DNA of 64,000 bases from Agrobacterium vitis. GTDB taxonomy: Bacteria > Pseudomonadota > Alphaproteobacteria > Rhizobiales > Rhizobiaceae. Position numbers and translations under genes: made by a program. Shown here piece by piece: positions 16,711-26,300 of this stretch. Location: positions 2,801,001 to 2,865,000 of the forward strand of contig NZ_CP146242.1 of the NCBI RefSeq assembly GCF_037039395.1, given 5' to 3'. The notes beneath the pieces were generated by a model, which saw only the letters and a program-made list of their open reading frames with translations, had not been told where the DNA came from and searched no databases. How positions within the stretch are numbered: the first letter of the stretch is position 1; every line of letters starts with the position of its first letter.

Positions 16711-17655
16711 TCACGCCGCGACCTGATGGAAAAACTGCATGCTGGCTTCCACCGCATGGGGGATTTCGCTGGTGTGATTGCCTTCCACCTCTTGCGAGGA
16801 GATAATCGCGTTGGCGGCTCGGGCGCGCTTTAGCAGCAGGGCGGCGTTGTCCTCGAAGCTGGTTTCGGTTTCGGCATGCAGCAGTTTTATCGGACATTTG
16901 AAGCTATGGGCGTAGCAGACCGCGCTGCGCACCTCAAATTCATGCGGGCGGCTGTCGTCGAAGCGAATATCCTCGGGGTAGCGCTTGAAAAACCGGAAAG
17001 CGTTGGGATTGCCGGAAATCGGCACGGCGGCGCGGAAGCGGTGAGTGCTCATTGCGGCCAGCATGGCCAGCGTGCCACCGATGCTGTGACCGGCCAGAAA
17101 CACCCGCTCGCGGTCGACGCCGGGCAGGTGGGAGAGCCGGTCGGCCGCCGCAAGCACGTCATCCACTTCGTCGTAGAAACCGGAGAAAATCCCCATCTGG
17201 CCGTTTTCACCGCGCATGGAGGGCATCATCACCACATAGCCAGCATCCGCATAGGCTTTCAGCGGTTCCCACTGGCCAGCTCCCATGGCATTGCCGCCAT
17301 GCAGGAACAGCACGGCGGGCTTCAGCTTGCGCTCGCGCTTATAGGTGGACACCCAGGCGGCCAGGGTCAATTCACCGCCACGCCCGGAGCGGTAGAAAAT
17401 CCGGTTGGCGCCGGCAGGTGCGGTCAAAGGCTCGTATTTGTCGGGGGCGGGGCCTTTTTGCAGCAGCCGGGTGCGAAACCGCTCGCGCATTTTCATATAG
17501 TCATGGTGCAGCAGGCGCGGCTCGGTTGGAATGTCGAAGGCCTGCGCCATGGATGGAACTGCAAGTGCAGCGGCCATGCCGGAGAGCAGTGTGCGCCGTG
17601 TCAGTGCTGTTTGGCTCGCTGGCGCCTCGTCCGATCCCATGCCGAATTCCTTCAT
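16711..17655 (-). CDS. Tat-exported alpha/beta hydrolase
   Basis: A 314-residue alpha/beta hydrolase of the dienelactone-hydrolase/S9 type. The N-terminus has a twin-arginine signal (TRRTLLSGMAAALAVPSMAQA, residues about 19-39), so the enzyme is expected in the periplasm. The nucleophile elbow is LAGHSIGGTL and the likely catalytic histidine is in EVEGNHTSEIP. The start may be 17655 or the ATG at 17640 (MGSDEAP). The substrate is unknown and the neighbours do not help. Confidence 0.85.
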   Translation of the reverse strand: MKEFGMGSDEAPASQTALTRRTLLSGMAAALAVPSMAQAFDIPTEPRLLHHDYMKMRERFRTRLLQKGPAPDKYEPLTAPAGANRIFYRSGRGGELTLAAWVSTYKRERKLKPAVLFLHGGNAMGAGQWEPLKAYADAGYVVMMPSMRGENGQMGIFSGFYDEVDDVLAAADRLSHLPGVDRERVFLAGHSIGGTLAMLAAMSTHRFRAAVPISGNPNAFRFFKRYPEDIRFDDSRPHEFEVRSAVCYAHSFKCPIKLLHAETETSFEDNAALLLKRARAANAIISSQEVEGNHTSEIPHAVEASMQFFHQVAA

Positions 17656-18081
17656 GCAATTTCTGCCCCTGCCGCTTGCAACCCTGCGATAACTGTCAGT
17701 GCTCGATATCCCGGTTCCGCCCTAAACGGCATGTCGTGATTCGAATATTCTTCACATCAGGCTATCGCATTCTCAGATCGGAATCGATTAAAACGAGGAT
17801 GATGCCGCAAATAAGACGAAGAGCCCTTGAAAATGACGCTTCGTATTCCTTCGTCGAATATCTCAAGCTATTGGTGCATTTTAGATAGCCGTTATTCCTG
17901 TCGGCCGAGCATGCGTGAGCATCTTCGAAACCTTCTATAAAATATCGCAATGCTGCCGTTATAAATTCCGCATCATGCAAACTCATCGTGGCGCGATACG
18001 CTATCCGCGCCAAGACAAATTTTGTTGAGCCCGGTATTTCGTTTTCAGCACAGACATGCCTGGGCTGTGTTCAGATCCCTA
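17656..18081. other. Intergenic region, no supported gene
   Basis: About 420 bases between the hydrolase and the chemoreceptor. An 83-codon minus-strand frame (17762-18013) shows no recognisable domain and no ribosome-binding site. I see no RNA gene or strong repeat. Confidence 0.4.
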
Positions 18082-19779
18082 TCAGGCCACGCGGGCCATG
18101 CCGGAGAACTGTGCGGGATGGGTGGCCTTGCTTTGTGAAAGCTTGAACTGGCCGATCATCTCGACCAGCTTGTTGCTCTCGTTGGCCAGCGTCGAGGCGG
18201 CGGCGCTGCTTTCTTCCACCATGGCGGCGTTCTGCTGGGTGGTCTGATCCATGCTGTTGACGGCGCTGTTGACTTCGCCAAGTCCGGTTGACTGTTCTCG
18301 TGCCGCGGTGGAAATCGCGACGATATGATCGTTGACCTGGACGATCAGCGCGCTGATATCGGTAAGAGCCGTTCCCGTGTCGCTGACCAGCTTGACGCCG
18401 CTTGCCACTTCCGTGGTCGAGTTCTGGATCAGGTCCTTGATTTCCTTGGCAGCCTTGGCGGAACGCTGCGCCAGTTCGCGCACTTCCTGAGCGACAACGG
18501 CAAATCCACGGCCCGCTTCGCCTGCTCTTGCCGCCTCGACGCCTGCGTTAAGTGCGAGAAGATTGGTCTGGAAGGCGATTTCGTCGATCACGCCGATGAT
18601 ATTGGAAATCTTCGATGAACTATCCTCGATCCGGCTCATGGCGTCCACGGCCTGGGAGACGACATTGGCCGAGGCTTCGGCATTGGCCTTGGCCTTGGCG
18701 GCGACCGAGCGCGCCTCCTGGGCGCGCTGGGCAGAGGAATTGACATTGGCGGTCACTTCGTCGAGGGCGGCGGCGGTTTCCTCCAGATTGGAGGCCTGGG
18801 TTTCGGTGCGGCGCGACAGGTCGTTGACGCCCTGGCTGATTTCGCGCGTGCCTTCGCTCATCACCATGGTGCTGGCGGCGATCTGCTTGAAGGTGTCGCC
18901 GAGCTGGGAGACGGACCGGTTGAGGTCATGGCGCAGAAATTCGAAATCGGCGGCAAAGGGGTCGGTGAGCTGGAAGGCGAAATCGCCCGAACACAGCCGC
19001 TTCAGGCTGTCGCCCAGCGCCGAGACGGTCTGCACCCGCGCTGTCACGTCGGTTGCGAATTTCACCACCTTGACCACCTTGCCGTCTATGTCGAGAATGG
19101 GATTGTAGGAGGCGGCGATGATGACATCGCGGCCATCCTTGGTGACGCGCTTGAATTCCGCCGCCTGATATCTGCCTTCCCGCAGCACCTGCCAGAACTG
19201 CCTGTAATCCTCAGAGGCAGCATAATCCTTTGCGACGAACATGCTGTGGTTCTTGCCACGAATCTCGTCCAGCCTGTAGCCCATAGTCTTCAGGAAATTC
19301 TCGTTGGCGTTGAGGATCTCGCCGGTCACGGAAAATTCGATGATCGCCTGCGAGCGGCTGATCGCCGCCATCTGGGCGGCGTAGTCCATGTTGAGCAGCC
19401 GTTCCTTGGCATCAGCCCATTCCACCACAAAGCCATGGACCTTCTCGCCCTTCTTCAGCGGTGTGACCAGCAGGTCGAAAATGCGCGCGCCAACCCGGAT
19501 CGTGGCTGCATGGCGCTGCTTCAGCGCCGCCAGCATGCCACGTTGATGAGCGGGGTTCTTGTGAAACACGTCGATATTGCTGCCAATCAGGGTTTCGACG
19601 CTGAAACGCGGCAGCTCCTTCTTCAGGTCACTCTCGGCTTCCTTGAGCAGGTCGACGACGGCAGGATTCATATAGGTGATGTTGAGATTGGCATCGGCCA
19701 CCATGACATTAGCCTTCAAGGCCTCCAGAGCCAAAAGCTTGCTTGTCGTCTTCGAGCTCAGAAATCCGTCCATACCCAT
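18082..19779 (-). CDS. Soluble PAS-PAS methyl-accepting chemotaxis protein
   Basis: A 565-residue cytoplasmic chemoreceptor. No membrane helix is present. Two PAS domains (about residues 20-130 and 140-250) are followed by a HAMP-like linker and the signalling domain with the hairpin tip [23 protein letters not shown] sequences ([27 protein letters not shown]) suggest sensing of redox or an internal ligand through a bound cofactor, as in Aer-type or McpB-type soluble receptors. No che genes lie nearby, so it must feed a remote chemotaxis cluster. Confidence 0.92.
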   Translation of the reverse strand: MGMDGFLSSKTTSKLLALEALKANVMVADANLNITYMNPAVVDLLKEAESDLKKELPRFSVETLIGSNIDVFHKNPAHQRGMLAALKQRHAATIRVGARIFDLLVTPLKKGEKVHGFVVEWADAKERLLNMDYAAQMAAISRSQAIIEFSVTGEILNANENFLKTMGYRLDEIRGKNHSMFVAKDYAASEDYRQFWQVLREGRYQAAEFKRVTKDGRDVIIAASYNPILDIDGKVVKVVKFATDVTARVQTVSALGDSLKRLCSGDFAFQLTDPFAADFEFLRHDLNRSVSQLGDTFKQIAASTMVMSEGTREISQGVNDLSRRTETQASNLEETAAALDEVTANVNSSAQRAQEARSVAAKAKANAEASANVVSQAVDAMSRIEDSSSKISNIIGVIDEIAFQTNLLALNAGVEAARAGEAGRGFAVVAQEVRELAQRSAKAAKEIKDLIQNSTTEVASGVKLVSDTGTALTDISALIVQVNDHIVAISTAAREQSTGLGEVNSAVNSMDQTTQQNAAMVEESSAAASTLANESNKLVEMIGQFKLSQSKATHPAQFSGMARVA

Positions 19780-20141
19780 GCCAGCACTCCTCTTTTGCGG
19801 TCATGGCGATCTGTCGCCTTTTCCGGGTGATATATCTTGGTTCTCGAAAAAGTAGACAGGAATTACGAATAAATCGCTAATTTAGCGTTCTTGTATGTTT
19901 TTTGGGGTTGAAATTTGTAACCTGTGGTATTTGCATATAATTTTCGCAAAGGCTTTTATTTTATACACTGCTTTCGCCCGATCGCTGTGCAGGTCTGGCC
20001 ATGGCAGCGGCACAAGCTCAGTTTTTCGGCTGGTTTGCGGCGATTTTGGCAGGCTGAAATATTTTCGTCGCGATTGAGCACGCTTCTTGCATTGTAAAAG
20101 GCACTGTATTCATATGGCTAAAACAAACGGGGATAGCGCCA
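19780..20141. other. Intergenic region upstream of the ATP-grasp operon
   Basis: About 360 bases, AT-rich, between divergent genes (MCP and ATP-grasp). It contains the small palindrome CGCTAATTTAGCG near 19873-19885. It should hold promoters for both sides, but none matches a consensus well enough to name. Confidence 0.4.
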
Positions 20142-21551
20142 TTGGCATTTGATGAAATGATTACGGCGGACGGCAGCCCGCGCGGACCGTACCAGAAATA
20201 TTTTGACTGGTATTCGAGCCAGGACCCCAAGCATCTGATCGCAAAATCGCGGGATGCGGAAACCATCTTCAGAAAGACCGGTATTACATTCGCCGTTTAC
20301 GGCCACGAGGATTCCTCGGAAAAACTGATCCCCTTCGATCTCATTCCCCGGATCATTTCCGGCCAGGAATGGCGAAAGCTTGCCCAGGGTATCGAGCAGC
20401 GCGTGTTGGCGCTCAATGCCTTTCTCGATGACATCTATCATAAGCAGGAAATCATCAAGGCTGGCCGCATCCCCCGCGAGCTGATTGAGAACAATGTCGC
20501 CTTCCTGCCGGAAATGATCGGCTTCCGTCCGCCGGGCGGCGTCTATACCCATATCGTCGGCACCGACATCGTGCGCACCGGCGAGGGCGAATTCTATGTG
20601 CTGGAGGACAATGCCCGCACGCCGTCCGGTGTCAGCTATATGCTGGAAAACCGCGAAACCATGATGCAGATGTTTCCCGAACTGTTCCAGCTGAACAAGG
20701 TGCAGCGGGTCGAGGACTATCCCTATCTGCTGCGCCAGTCGCTGGCTTCGCTGGCGCCCCCCGGCTGCAAAGGTAAGCCGCGCGTTGCGGTGCTGACGCC
20801 GGGCATCTACAATTCCGCCTATTACGAACATTCGTTCCTGGCCGACATGATGGGCGTGGAACTGGTGGAAGGCTCGGACCTGCGCGTCATTGACGGCAAG
20901 GTGAAGATGCGCACCACCCGTGGCTATGAGGCGATTGACGTGCTTTACCGTCGCGTTGACGATGATTTCCTCGATCCGCTGACCTTCCGCCCGGATTCGG
21001 CGCTGGGTGTACCTGGCATCATGGATGTTTACCGCGCCGGCAATATCACCATTGCCAATGCGCCCGGCACCGGTATTTCCGACGACAAGGCGATCTATTC
21101 CTACATGCCTGAAATCGTCGAGTTCTATACCGGCCGCAAGGCGATCCTTGAAAACGTGCCGACCTGGCGTTGTTCGGAAGCCGATAGCCTGGCCTATGTG
21201 CTGGAGCATCTGGAAGAACTGGTGGTCAAGGAAGTGCATGGCTCCGGCGGCTACGGCATGCTGGTTGGGCCGACCGCCAGCAAGAAGGAGAGGGCGCTGT
21301 TTGCCGAAAAGCTGAAGACCCGCCCCAGCAATTACATTGCCCAGCCGACCCTGTCGCTCTCGACCGTGCCGATCCTGGTCAACAAGGGCATTGCGCCCCG
21401 GCATGTCGATCTTCGTCCCTATGTGCTTGTCTCCGACAAGGTGCAGATCATTCCTGGTGGCTTGACCCGCGTGGCCCTGAAGCAGGGTTCGCTGGTGGTC
21501 AATTCCAGCCAGGGCGGCGGCACCAAGGATACATGGGTACTGGAGGATTGA
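20142..21551 (+). CDS. Circularly permuted ATP-grasp protein (DUF404/DUF407)
   Basis: A 469-residue circularly permuted ATP-grasp ligase-like protein. Family motifs are YVLEDNARTPSGVSYMLENR, VDVLYRRVDDDFLDP, VVKEVHGSGGYGMLVGP and PRHVDLRPYVL. Such proteins are predicted to form amide bonds on a peptide, working with alpha-E and transglutaminase-like partners, which follow here. The start is a TTG (20142) giving MAFDEMI, preceded by GGGGATAGCGCCA. The next ATG would remove the conserved first residues. The stop overlaps the alpha-E start (TGATG). Confidence 0.92.
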   Translation: MAFDEMITADGSPRGPYQKYFDWYSSQDPKHLIAKSRDAETIFRKTGITFAVYGHEDSSEKLIPFDLIPRIISGQEWRKLAQGIEQRVLALNAFLDDIYHKQEIIKAGRIPRELIENNVAFLPEMIGFRPPGGVYTHIVGTDIVRTGEGEFYVLEDNARTPSGVSYMLENRETMMQMFPELFQLNKVQRVEDYPYLLRQSLASLAPPGCKGKPRVAVLTPGIYNSAYYEHSFLADMMGVELVEGSDLRVIDGKVKMRTTRGYEAIDVLYRRVDDDFLDPLTFRPDSALGVPGIMDVYRAGNITIANAPGTGISDDKAIYSYMPEIVEFYTGRKAILENVPTWRCSEADSLAYVLEHLEELVVKEVHGSGGYGMLVGPTASKKERALFAEKLKTRPSNYIAQPTLSLSTVPILVNKGIAPRHVDLRPYVLVSDKVQIIPGGLTRVALKQGSLVVNSSQGGGTKDTWVLED

Positions 21552-22498
21552 TGGTCATGCTGGGAAGAACTGCAAACGGCCTCTACTGGATGTTCCGCTA
21601 TATCGAGAGGGCTGAAAACATTGCGCGTCTGGTGGATGCGGGGCTGCGCGTCTCGCTGACCCGTTCGGGTGCCACCGACGACGACTGGACCGGCGTGCTG
21701 CAAAGCGCCGACGTGCTGGATATTTTCCTGGAAGCCCATCCGAAAGTAACGGCGGCTGATGCCATCGACTTTCTGCTGCGCGACACGGCCAATCCGTCCA
21801 GCGTGATGTCCTGCATCGACAGCGCCCGCAACAATGCCCGCATGGTGCGCACCGCGCTGACCCGGGAAACCTGGGAAGCCACTAACGAATGCTGGATCGA
21901 GCTGAAACAGCTTCTGTCACGCAGGCTGAAATCCGCCGACCTGCCCGAAACCATCGATACGGTGAAACGGCGGGCAGGGCTGATCCGTGGCGCCTTTCAT
22001 GGCTCGATGCTGCGCAACGAGATCTATAATTTTGCCCGGATCGGCACATTCATCGAGCGGGCCGATAATACCAGCCGCATTCTCGATGTGAAATATTATG
22101 TGCTGCTGCCCTCGGTAAACCAGGTCGGGTCATCGCTGGACAATATCCAGTGGGAATCGATCCTGCGCTCGGTTTCGGCGCATCGGTCTTACCGCTGGGT
22201 CTATGACGGCGACTATCTTGCTGCCAATATTGCCGACTTCCTGATTATCAACGGTCAGATGCCGCGGTCTCTGGCCTATTGCTATGAGAAGATCGTCAGC
22301 AATCTCGCCTATATCGGCAAGGAATATGGCGAGCGGCTGCCCGCCCATGAAACAGCCGATAGCATTCGTGCTTCGCTGCGCTCCAGCAATATTACCCGGA
22401 TCATGGATCAGGGCCTGCACGAGTTTCTCGATAGTTTCATTTCCCGCAACAACCGGCTGGGGCATGAGATTAACGAGGGCTACCGATTCTACAGTTGA
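21551..22498 (+). CDS. Alpha-E domain (DUF403) protein
   Basis: A 315-residue all-helical alpha-E protein, the constant partner of circularly permuted ATP-grasp enzymes. The N-terminus MLGRTANGLYWMFRYIERAE is diagnostic. The start overlaps the ATP-grasp stop by one base, so the two are translationally coupled. The role is unknown, but the gene triplet is thought to make or modify a peptide-like compound. It is followed after 14 bases by the transglutaminase gene. Confidence 0.92.
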   Translation: MVMLGRTANGLYWMFRYIERAENIARLVDAGLRVSLTRSGATDDDWTGVLQSADVLDIFLEAHPKVTAADAIDFLLRDTANPSSVMSCIDSARNNARMVRTALTRETWEATNECWIELKQLLSRRLKSADLPETIDTVKRRAGLIRGAFHGSMLRNEIYNFARIGTFIERADNTSRILDVKYYVLLPSVNQVGSSLDNIQWESILRSVSAHRSYRWVYDGDYLAANIADFLIINGQMPRSLAYCYEKIVSNLAYIGKEYGERLPAHETADSIRASLRSSNITRIMDQGLHEFLDSFISRNNRLGHEINEGYRFYS

Positions 22499-22512
22499 GC
22501 GGGGCACAAGCG

Positions 22513-23337
22513 ATGCGTCTGAAAATCAATCATGTGACGGAATATAGCTATGACGAGCCGGTGCAGTTCTCGCTCCAGCGGCTCAGGCTGACCCCGATCG
22601 AAAATCCCGGACTGCACGTCGTATCCTGGACGATCGTGGTGGACGGCGCCAATGTCGAGGCCGGGTTCAACGACCAGTTCGGCAATCACACTCATCTGGT
22701 GTCCTTTGAAGGGGATGCCAAGTCCGTGCGGATCGTTGCCTCAGGCGAGGTGACGACCGAGGATCGCGCCGGCGTATTTGGCGCCCATACCGGCTATGTG
22801 CCGCTTTGGCTCTACCTGCGCGATACGCCACGCACCAAGGCGGGAAAGCTGGTGCGCGATCTGGTCAAAAGCCTGACGGGTGATAATGAACTGGCCAGAA
22901 TGCACGACCTGATGGCCCGCGTGCATGAACAGGTGCGTTACGAGACGGGCGCAACCACGACGGAGACGACGGCTGAGCAGGCATTGGAGGCGGGGACAGG
23001 CGTTTGCCAGGACCACGCCCATGTAATGATTTCCGCAGCACGGCTGATGAACCTGCCCGCCCGCTATATTTCCGGCTATCTGATGATGGATGGGGTTGAG
23101 GAGCAGACGGCAACCCATGCTTGGGCCGAAATCCACCTGCCATCGCTTGGCTGGGTCGGCTTCGATGCCGCTAATGATGTCTGCCCGGACGCCCGCTACG
23201 TGCGCCTCGCCTCCGGCCTTTGCTACGCCGACGCAGCACCGGTTTCCGGCATGCGTATCGGCTTGGCAGGCGAGGACATGTCCGTAACGGTCAGCGTCGC
23301 GGAAACCGGTCAAAGCCAGTCGCAGAGCCAGGGGTGA
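22513..23337 (+). CDS. Transglutaminase-like cysteine peptidase family protein
   Basis: A 274-residue protein with an N-terminal beta domain (MRLKINHVTEYSYDEPVQFS) and a transglutaminase core. The catalytic triad is visible: Cys in GTGVCQDHAHVMI, His in THAWAEIHLP and Asp in GFDAANDVCP. It is the third member of the ATP-grasp/alpha-E/transglutaminase operon. The start at 22513 is the ATG; the ORF can be extended to a TTG inside the previous gene. The proteasome-type protease that often closes this operon is not found here. Confidence 0.92.
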   Translation: MRLKINHVTEYSYDEPVQFSLQRLRLTPIENPGLHVVSWTIVVDGANVEAGFNDQFGNHTHLVSFEGDAKSVRIVASGEVTTEDRAGVFGAHTGYVPLWLYLRDTPRTKAGKLVRDLVKSLTGDNELARMHDLMARVHEQVRYETGATTTETTAEQALEAGTGVCQDHAHVMISAARLMNLPARYISGYLMMDGVEEQTATHAWAEIHLPSLGWVGFDAANDVCPDARYVRLASGLCYADAAPVSGMRIGLAGEDMSVTVSVAETGQSQSQSQG

Positions 23338-23407
23338 AGGTAGGAAGCGATGTATATTGCGGTTTTGGGCGGCGCCTGTGTTGGTCGGGAAACCCTCTCC
23401 GCTCTGT

Positions 23408-23438
23408 AACCGGGATTGGTAGGAAACCAATTCCGGTT
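23408..23438. terminator. Hairpin after the ATP-grasp operon
   Basis: AACCGGGATTGGT pairs with ACCAATTCCGGTT (one G-U type mismatch) over a five-base loop, 70 bases beyond the transglutaminase stop and ahead of the next gene. Reasonable as an operon terminator, although the T-tract is poor. Confidence 0.5.
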
Positions 23439-23483
23439 CTGTCCGTTGTGCTGTAGAGTTCTTGGCAAATCAGGACAGGCGCG

Positions 23484-23952
23484 ATGTTGTTTGGACAATC
23501 GATCTTTCAATCCGTCGTCGAGCGGCTTTCCAACGAGGAGGCGGAAAAGGCCGAACTTGAGGGTGAGGCCAATCACTACCGCGTCTCCGGATTGAACACC
23601 GGCTTCGTTCAGGAAAACAGCCACATGCCGCAAGCCGCCGCTGCATGGGCGCAAGAGCAATATCTCGAGTTGATGCCGGATGAGGAACCAGTTTCCGAGG
23701 CGGAATTGGCCAGTGAAGACGTGGCGCCCCCCGAAATGCCTGATTATCTGAAGCGTCTTGCACCGGAGGAGGTCGCGGAGGATCTGGGTATTGCTGATAA
23801 TGACGAGGCTTCAAGCTTGAAAGCGAAGCGGAGAGCGTTTGCGCAGCTCGAATCACCCGGACCTGGTTCATCCATTATTTGCGGAGGCCGCGCATACCCG
23901 GATGACCATTGCCAATCAATTGATAGATCAGGCTCTGAAAACAAGAATTTGA
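23484..23952 (+). pseudogene. J-domain-like protein gene with a frameshift near its 3' end
   Basis: The frame from 23484 (MLFGQSIFQSVVERLSNEEA) encodes an acidic protein up to LKAKRRAFAQL, after which it becomes nonsense (ESPGPGSS...) to a stop at 23987. In the next frame, from 23851, the sequence continues sensibly as NHPDLVHPLFAEAAHTRM and then TIANQLIDQALKTRI, with a stop at 23950-23952. The HPD signature and the arrangement resemble the end of a J-domain. One extra base near 23850 explains the break. It is either a recent mutation or a sequencing error. No partner chaperone gene is nearby. Confidence 0.6.
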
Positions 23953-24076
23953 AAACCAAAGTGTCGGGAAAAGGCTCTTGTGTGTAGAGCCGGACAGGCA
24001 ATAGCCGAAATTTTCATGTAAAAAATGAAACCGGCATTTCGAAAGATATACGATCTCGCCGGATTTCAATGCGATA

Positions 24077-24110
24077 AACTCAGGCCCGGAAATTACACCG
24101 GACCTGAGTT
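24077..24110. terminator. Bidirectional terminator hairpin
   Basis: AACTCAGGCCCGG (24077-24089) pairs with CCGGACCTGAGTT (24098-24110) with one mismatch. It lies between a plus-strand gene and the converging MarR gene. Confidence 0.7.
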
Positions 24111-24121
24111 ATGATCGATCA

Positions 24122-24595
24122 TTACTCAGAAATCGACTTCAGCAACTCAATGAGCTGATCGCGTTTTTCCGATCCGCCGAGGCGACCCACGAATTTCTCC
24201 TCATGCTCACGCCACTTCGGCAAAAGCTCTTCGAGAAATGCCGAGCCCTTGGACGTCAGGTGAAGAAAATAGACGCGGCGGTCCGTATCCGAGCGACGAC
24301 GCTCGATAAGGCCCTTGTCTTCCAATCCATCGACGATCGCGACGAAATTGGCCCGCTGAATTGCCAGCGTGGAGGCTACGTCGCTTTGCTTCATTCCGGA
24401 ATTACCGGCGATGATCGACAGAACGGAAAAATCAGCAGGCCTGATATCGTGGCCGCCGAGTACATCCTGAAAGTCCTGCAGAATGGCCAGTTGCGCACGT
24501 CTTACGCGAAAGCCAAGTGAATAGGCTAGCCCGGAATAATCGACAACCCCTTGTCGTACGCCGGCGCCCTCACCAATAAAATGTTGATTGCTCAT
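24122..24595 (-). CDS. MarR family transcriptional regulator
   Basis: A 157-residue winged-helix regulator. The HTH region is GMKQSDVASTLAIQRANFVA and the wing is IERRRSDTDRRVYFLHLTSK, the classic MarR signature. No divergent target gene is adjacent: the region upstream leads to a tRNA. The ligand is unknown. The slightly longer N-terminus (YSLGFRVRRAQLAILQDF) forms the dimerisation helices. Confidence 0.9.
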   Translation of the reverse strand: MSNQHFIGEGAGVRQGVVDYSGLAYSLGFRVRRAQLAILQDFQDVLGGHDIRPADFSVLSIIAGNSGMKQSDVASTLAIQRANFVAIVDGLEDKGLIERRRSDTDRRVYFLHLTSKGSAFLEELLPKWREHEEKFVGRLGGSEKRDQLIELLKSISE

Positions 24596-24888
24596 GCCCC
24601 TAGACTACAAACCTCCGTGACCAATGCCCGATCCCACAATCAGGCATGTTCCGACTCTCAATAACAAATTATCTTTACCCTTCTTAACATATAGGTACAA
24701 GATAATTCTTCAATTGAATGATTTCCCCCTGAAACAATATAGGAGTAAAACAGCTATATCCACAATCTCTTATTTTAGGGGCGCCTTTTTCGGTGAGCAG
24801 GCTTCTGTGGATCGAACACAAATTCACCATTGATGCGGCCGTCAGACTAGGCTATGTACCGCTTCGCACCACAAGTGCTCATCTGAAC

Positions 24889-24965
24889 GCACCCGTAGCT
24901 CAGCTGGATAGAGTGTTGGATTCCGATTCCAAAGGTCACAGGTTCGAATCCTGTCGGGTGCGCCA
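24889..24965 (+). tRNA. tRNA-Arg (anticodon CCG)
   Basis: A complete cloverleaf: acceptor GCACCCG with CGGGTGC, D-arm AGCTCAGCTGGATAGAGT, anticodon stem TTGGA/TCCAA around loop TTCCGAT (anticodon CCG), T-arm ACAGGTTCGAATCCTGT, discriminator G and an encoded CCA. It marks the left edge of the accessory region (Mu-like remnant plus type VI island). Confidence 0.95.
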
Positions 24966-25163
24966 TTTTTTACTAGGTAAGTATTTGTTTTTTATTGCGA
25001 AATAGCGATTCACGAAAATTCCATCCCCCGTAATTTCCCCCAATAACAGTCGGATTGCCTTGGATTTATTCGGATGAGCGAAGTCGAAACAAAACTCCCA
25101 CAAGTGTTTACTCCTGAGGACGTCGCAAATGTGGCGCGGCGCGACCTTTCGGACAGATTGGCA

Positions 25164-26300
25164 TTAGCTTCTGGACACGAAAACATAATCGCCACTCGGC
25201 TCGCGAACGTCTATCCCCTCAACATACCGAAAGCCTTGTGCCGCTCGGAAGTGTCCTCCATAGCCCGTTTTGAGGGAGATTGCGGCGGCGCTTCGAGCCT
25301 TAGCACTTCCATAGAGCGACACTGAGACCTGAGCCCAGAGGGGATGACGGCGAAGGGATTTGATAAGACCTGGGTGAGACGTGTTGATGAGGGTCGGTAG
25401 CGGCAGCGCATAGGGATTTTGCCCCCTACGCCATGCGGCGCAAACGGTATTGAGAAACCTTAGACCGATTCCCGCTCCTTGCCATTCCGGCATGACGACG
25501 AGGCGGCAGGCTCGGCCCTCCGTCAAGCCAGGGCGGGTTGACATCGCAAGATGGGCAACGGGCTGACCATCCACGAAGCCAACATAGCAGCGCGCTGCAA
25601 TGGCGTTCGGAACTTTCAGATAATGATGCGGCTCAAAATATCGCCACCATTCCCAACCGGTCTGGCGGATTTCCAGGGTGATCGGAGGGCGTCGCCGATG
25701 ACACCTCCCGGTGAACACACCTGTCGCCGTGGCGTAGATCCAATCGGGGTCGAGCCAGTCGATAATATCGTAATGACAAGACAGCAGGACGGCGCGGCCT
25801 TTGGTACGCCGCCACGCCTTGCCGAAGGCCAGCGCGCCAATCCGGGCGATCTGCCGGTCCACCACACTGGTGAACTCGTCAATGACGATCTCCTGCGGCT
25901 GATCGCAGACGATCCGGGCAAGGTCTGCCTGGAATTTCTCGCCGTTAGAAAGAACGTGGTAGGGGCGCAGCCAAGACGGAACCGAACCAAGCCCGACCGA
26001 AGCCAGAGCGGTAGTCGCATCATCAAAATCGCCACCATGGGCAATCACATCGATAATCGGTCGATCTTGCGGCCAGTCCAGGCTGGCCATGCGGTCGGCC
26101 TCGAACACTTGCCGACCGAGCGAGGTTTTGCCTGATCCTGAAGGCCCGACGATCAGGCCGACGCTCCAGTCCATGTCGTCAATCTCAAGGTCTGCCGTCA
26201 GTTCGAAACGGCTGGCATCTTCGACGTTGAACAGAGATTTGACCCGTGCGGCCCGGTAGCTGTCAAAGTCCGGGCAGGAATTGATGATATCAAGCCTCAT
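25164..26300 (-). CDS. ABC-ATPase/GNAT fusion at the mom position of a Mu-like prophage
   Basis: A 378-residue fusion. Residues about 45-215 are an ABC-type ATPase: Walker A GPSGSGKTS, signature-like LSNGEKFQADLARIV, Walker B EIVIDEFTSVVDR and H-loop LLSCHYDIID. Residues about 240-350 are a GNAT fold with RLVVMPEWQGAGIGLRFLN. No membrane partner exists, so this is not a transporter. It is the last gene of com, 59-codon ORF, fusion, with four-base overlap to the ORF. In phage Mu the com operon ends with mom, a GNAT-fold enzyme that modifies adenine in phage DNA. A role in DNA base modification is therefore inferred. Confidence 0.75.
   Translation of the reverse strand: MRLDIINSCPDFDSYRAARVKSLFNVEDASRFELTADLEIDDMDWSVGLIVGPSGSGKTSLGRQVFEADRMASLDWPQDRPIIDVIAHGGDFDDATTALASVGLGSVPSWLRPYHVLSNGEKFQADLARIVCDQPQEIVIDEFTSVVDRQIARIGALAFGKAWRRTKGRAVLLSCHYDIIDWLDPDWIYATATGVFTGRCHRRRPPITLEIRQTGWEWWRYFEPHHYLKVPNAIAARCYVGFVDGQPVAHLAMSTRPGLTEGRACRLVVMPEWQGAGIGLRFLNTVCAAWRRGQNPYALPLPTLINTSHPGLIKSLRRHPLWAQVSVSLYGSAKARSAAAISLKTGYGGHFRAAQGFRYVEGIDVREPSGDYVFVSRS

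Noticed and set aside
17762..18013. 83-codon minus-strand ORF in the hydrolase-chemoreceptor gap
   Set aside because: No ribosome-binding site, no recognisable domain, and no coupling to a neighbour.
23350..23409. 19-codon ORF after the transglutaminase gene (MYIAVLGG...)
   Set aside because: It has a fair ribosome-binding site but is too short to support, and it does not match the start of the protease expected in such operons.
25164..26300. Calling the ABC/GNAT fusion a transporter ATPase
   Set aside because: No permease or binding protein is nearby, the protein is fused to a GNAT domain, and the gene lies in a com operon of a prophage.
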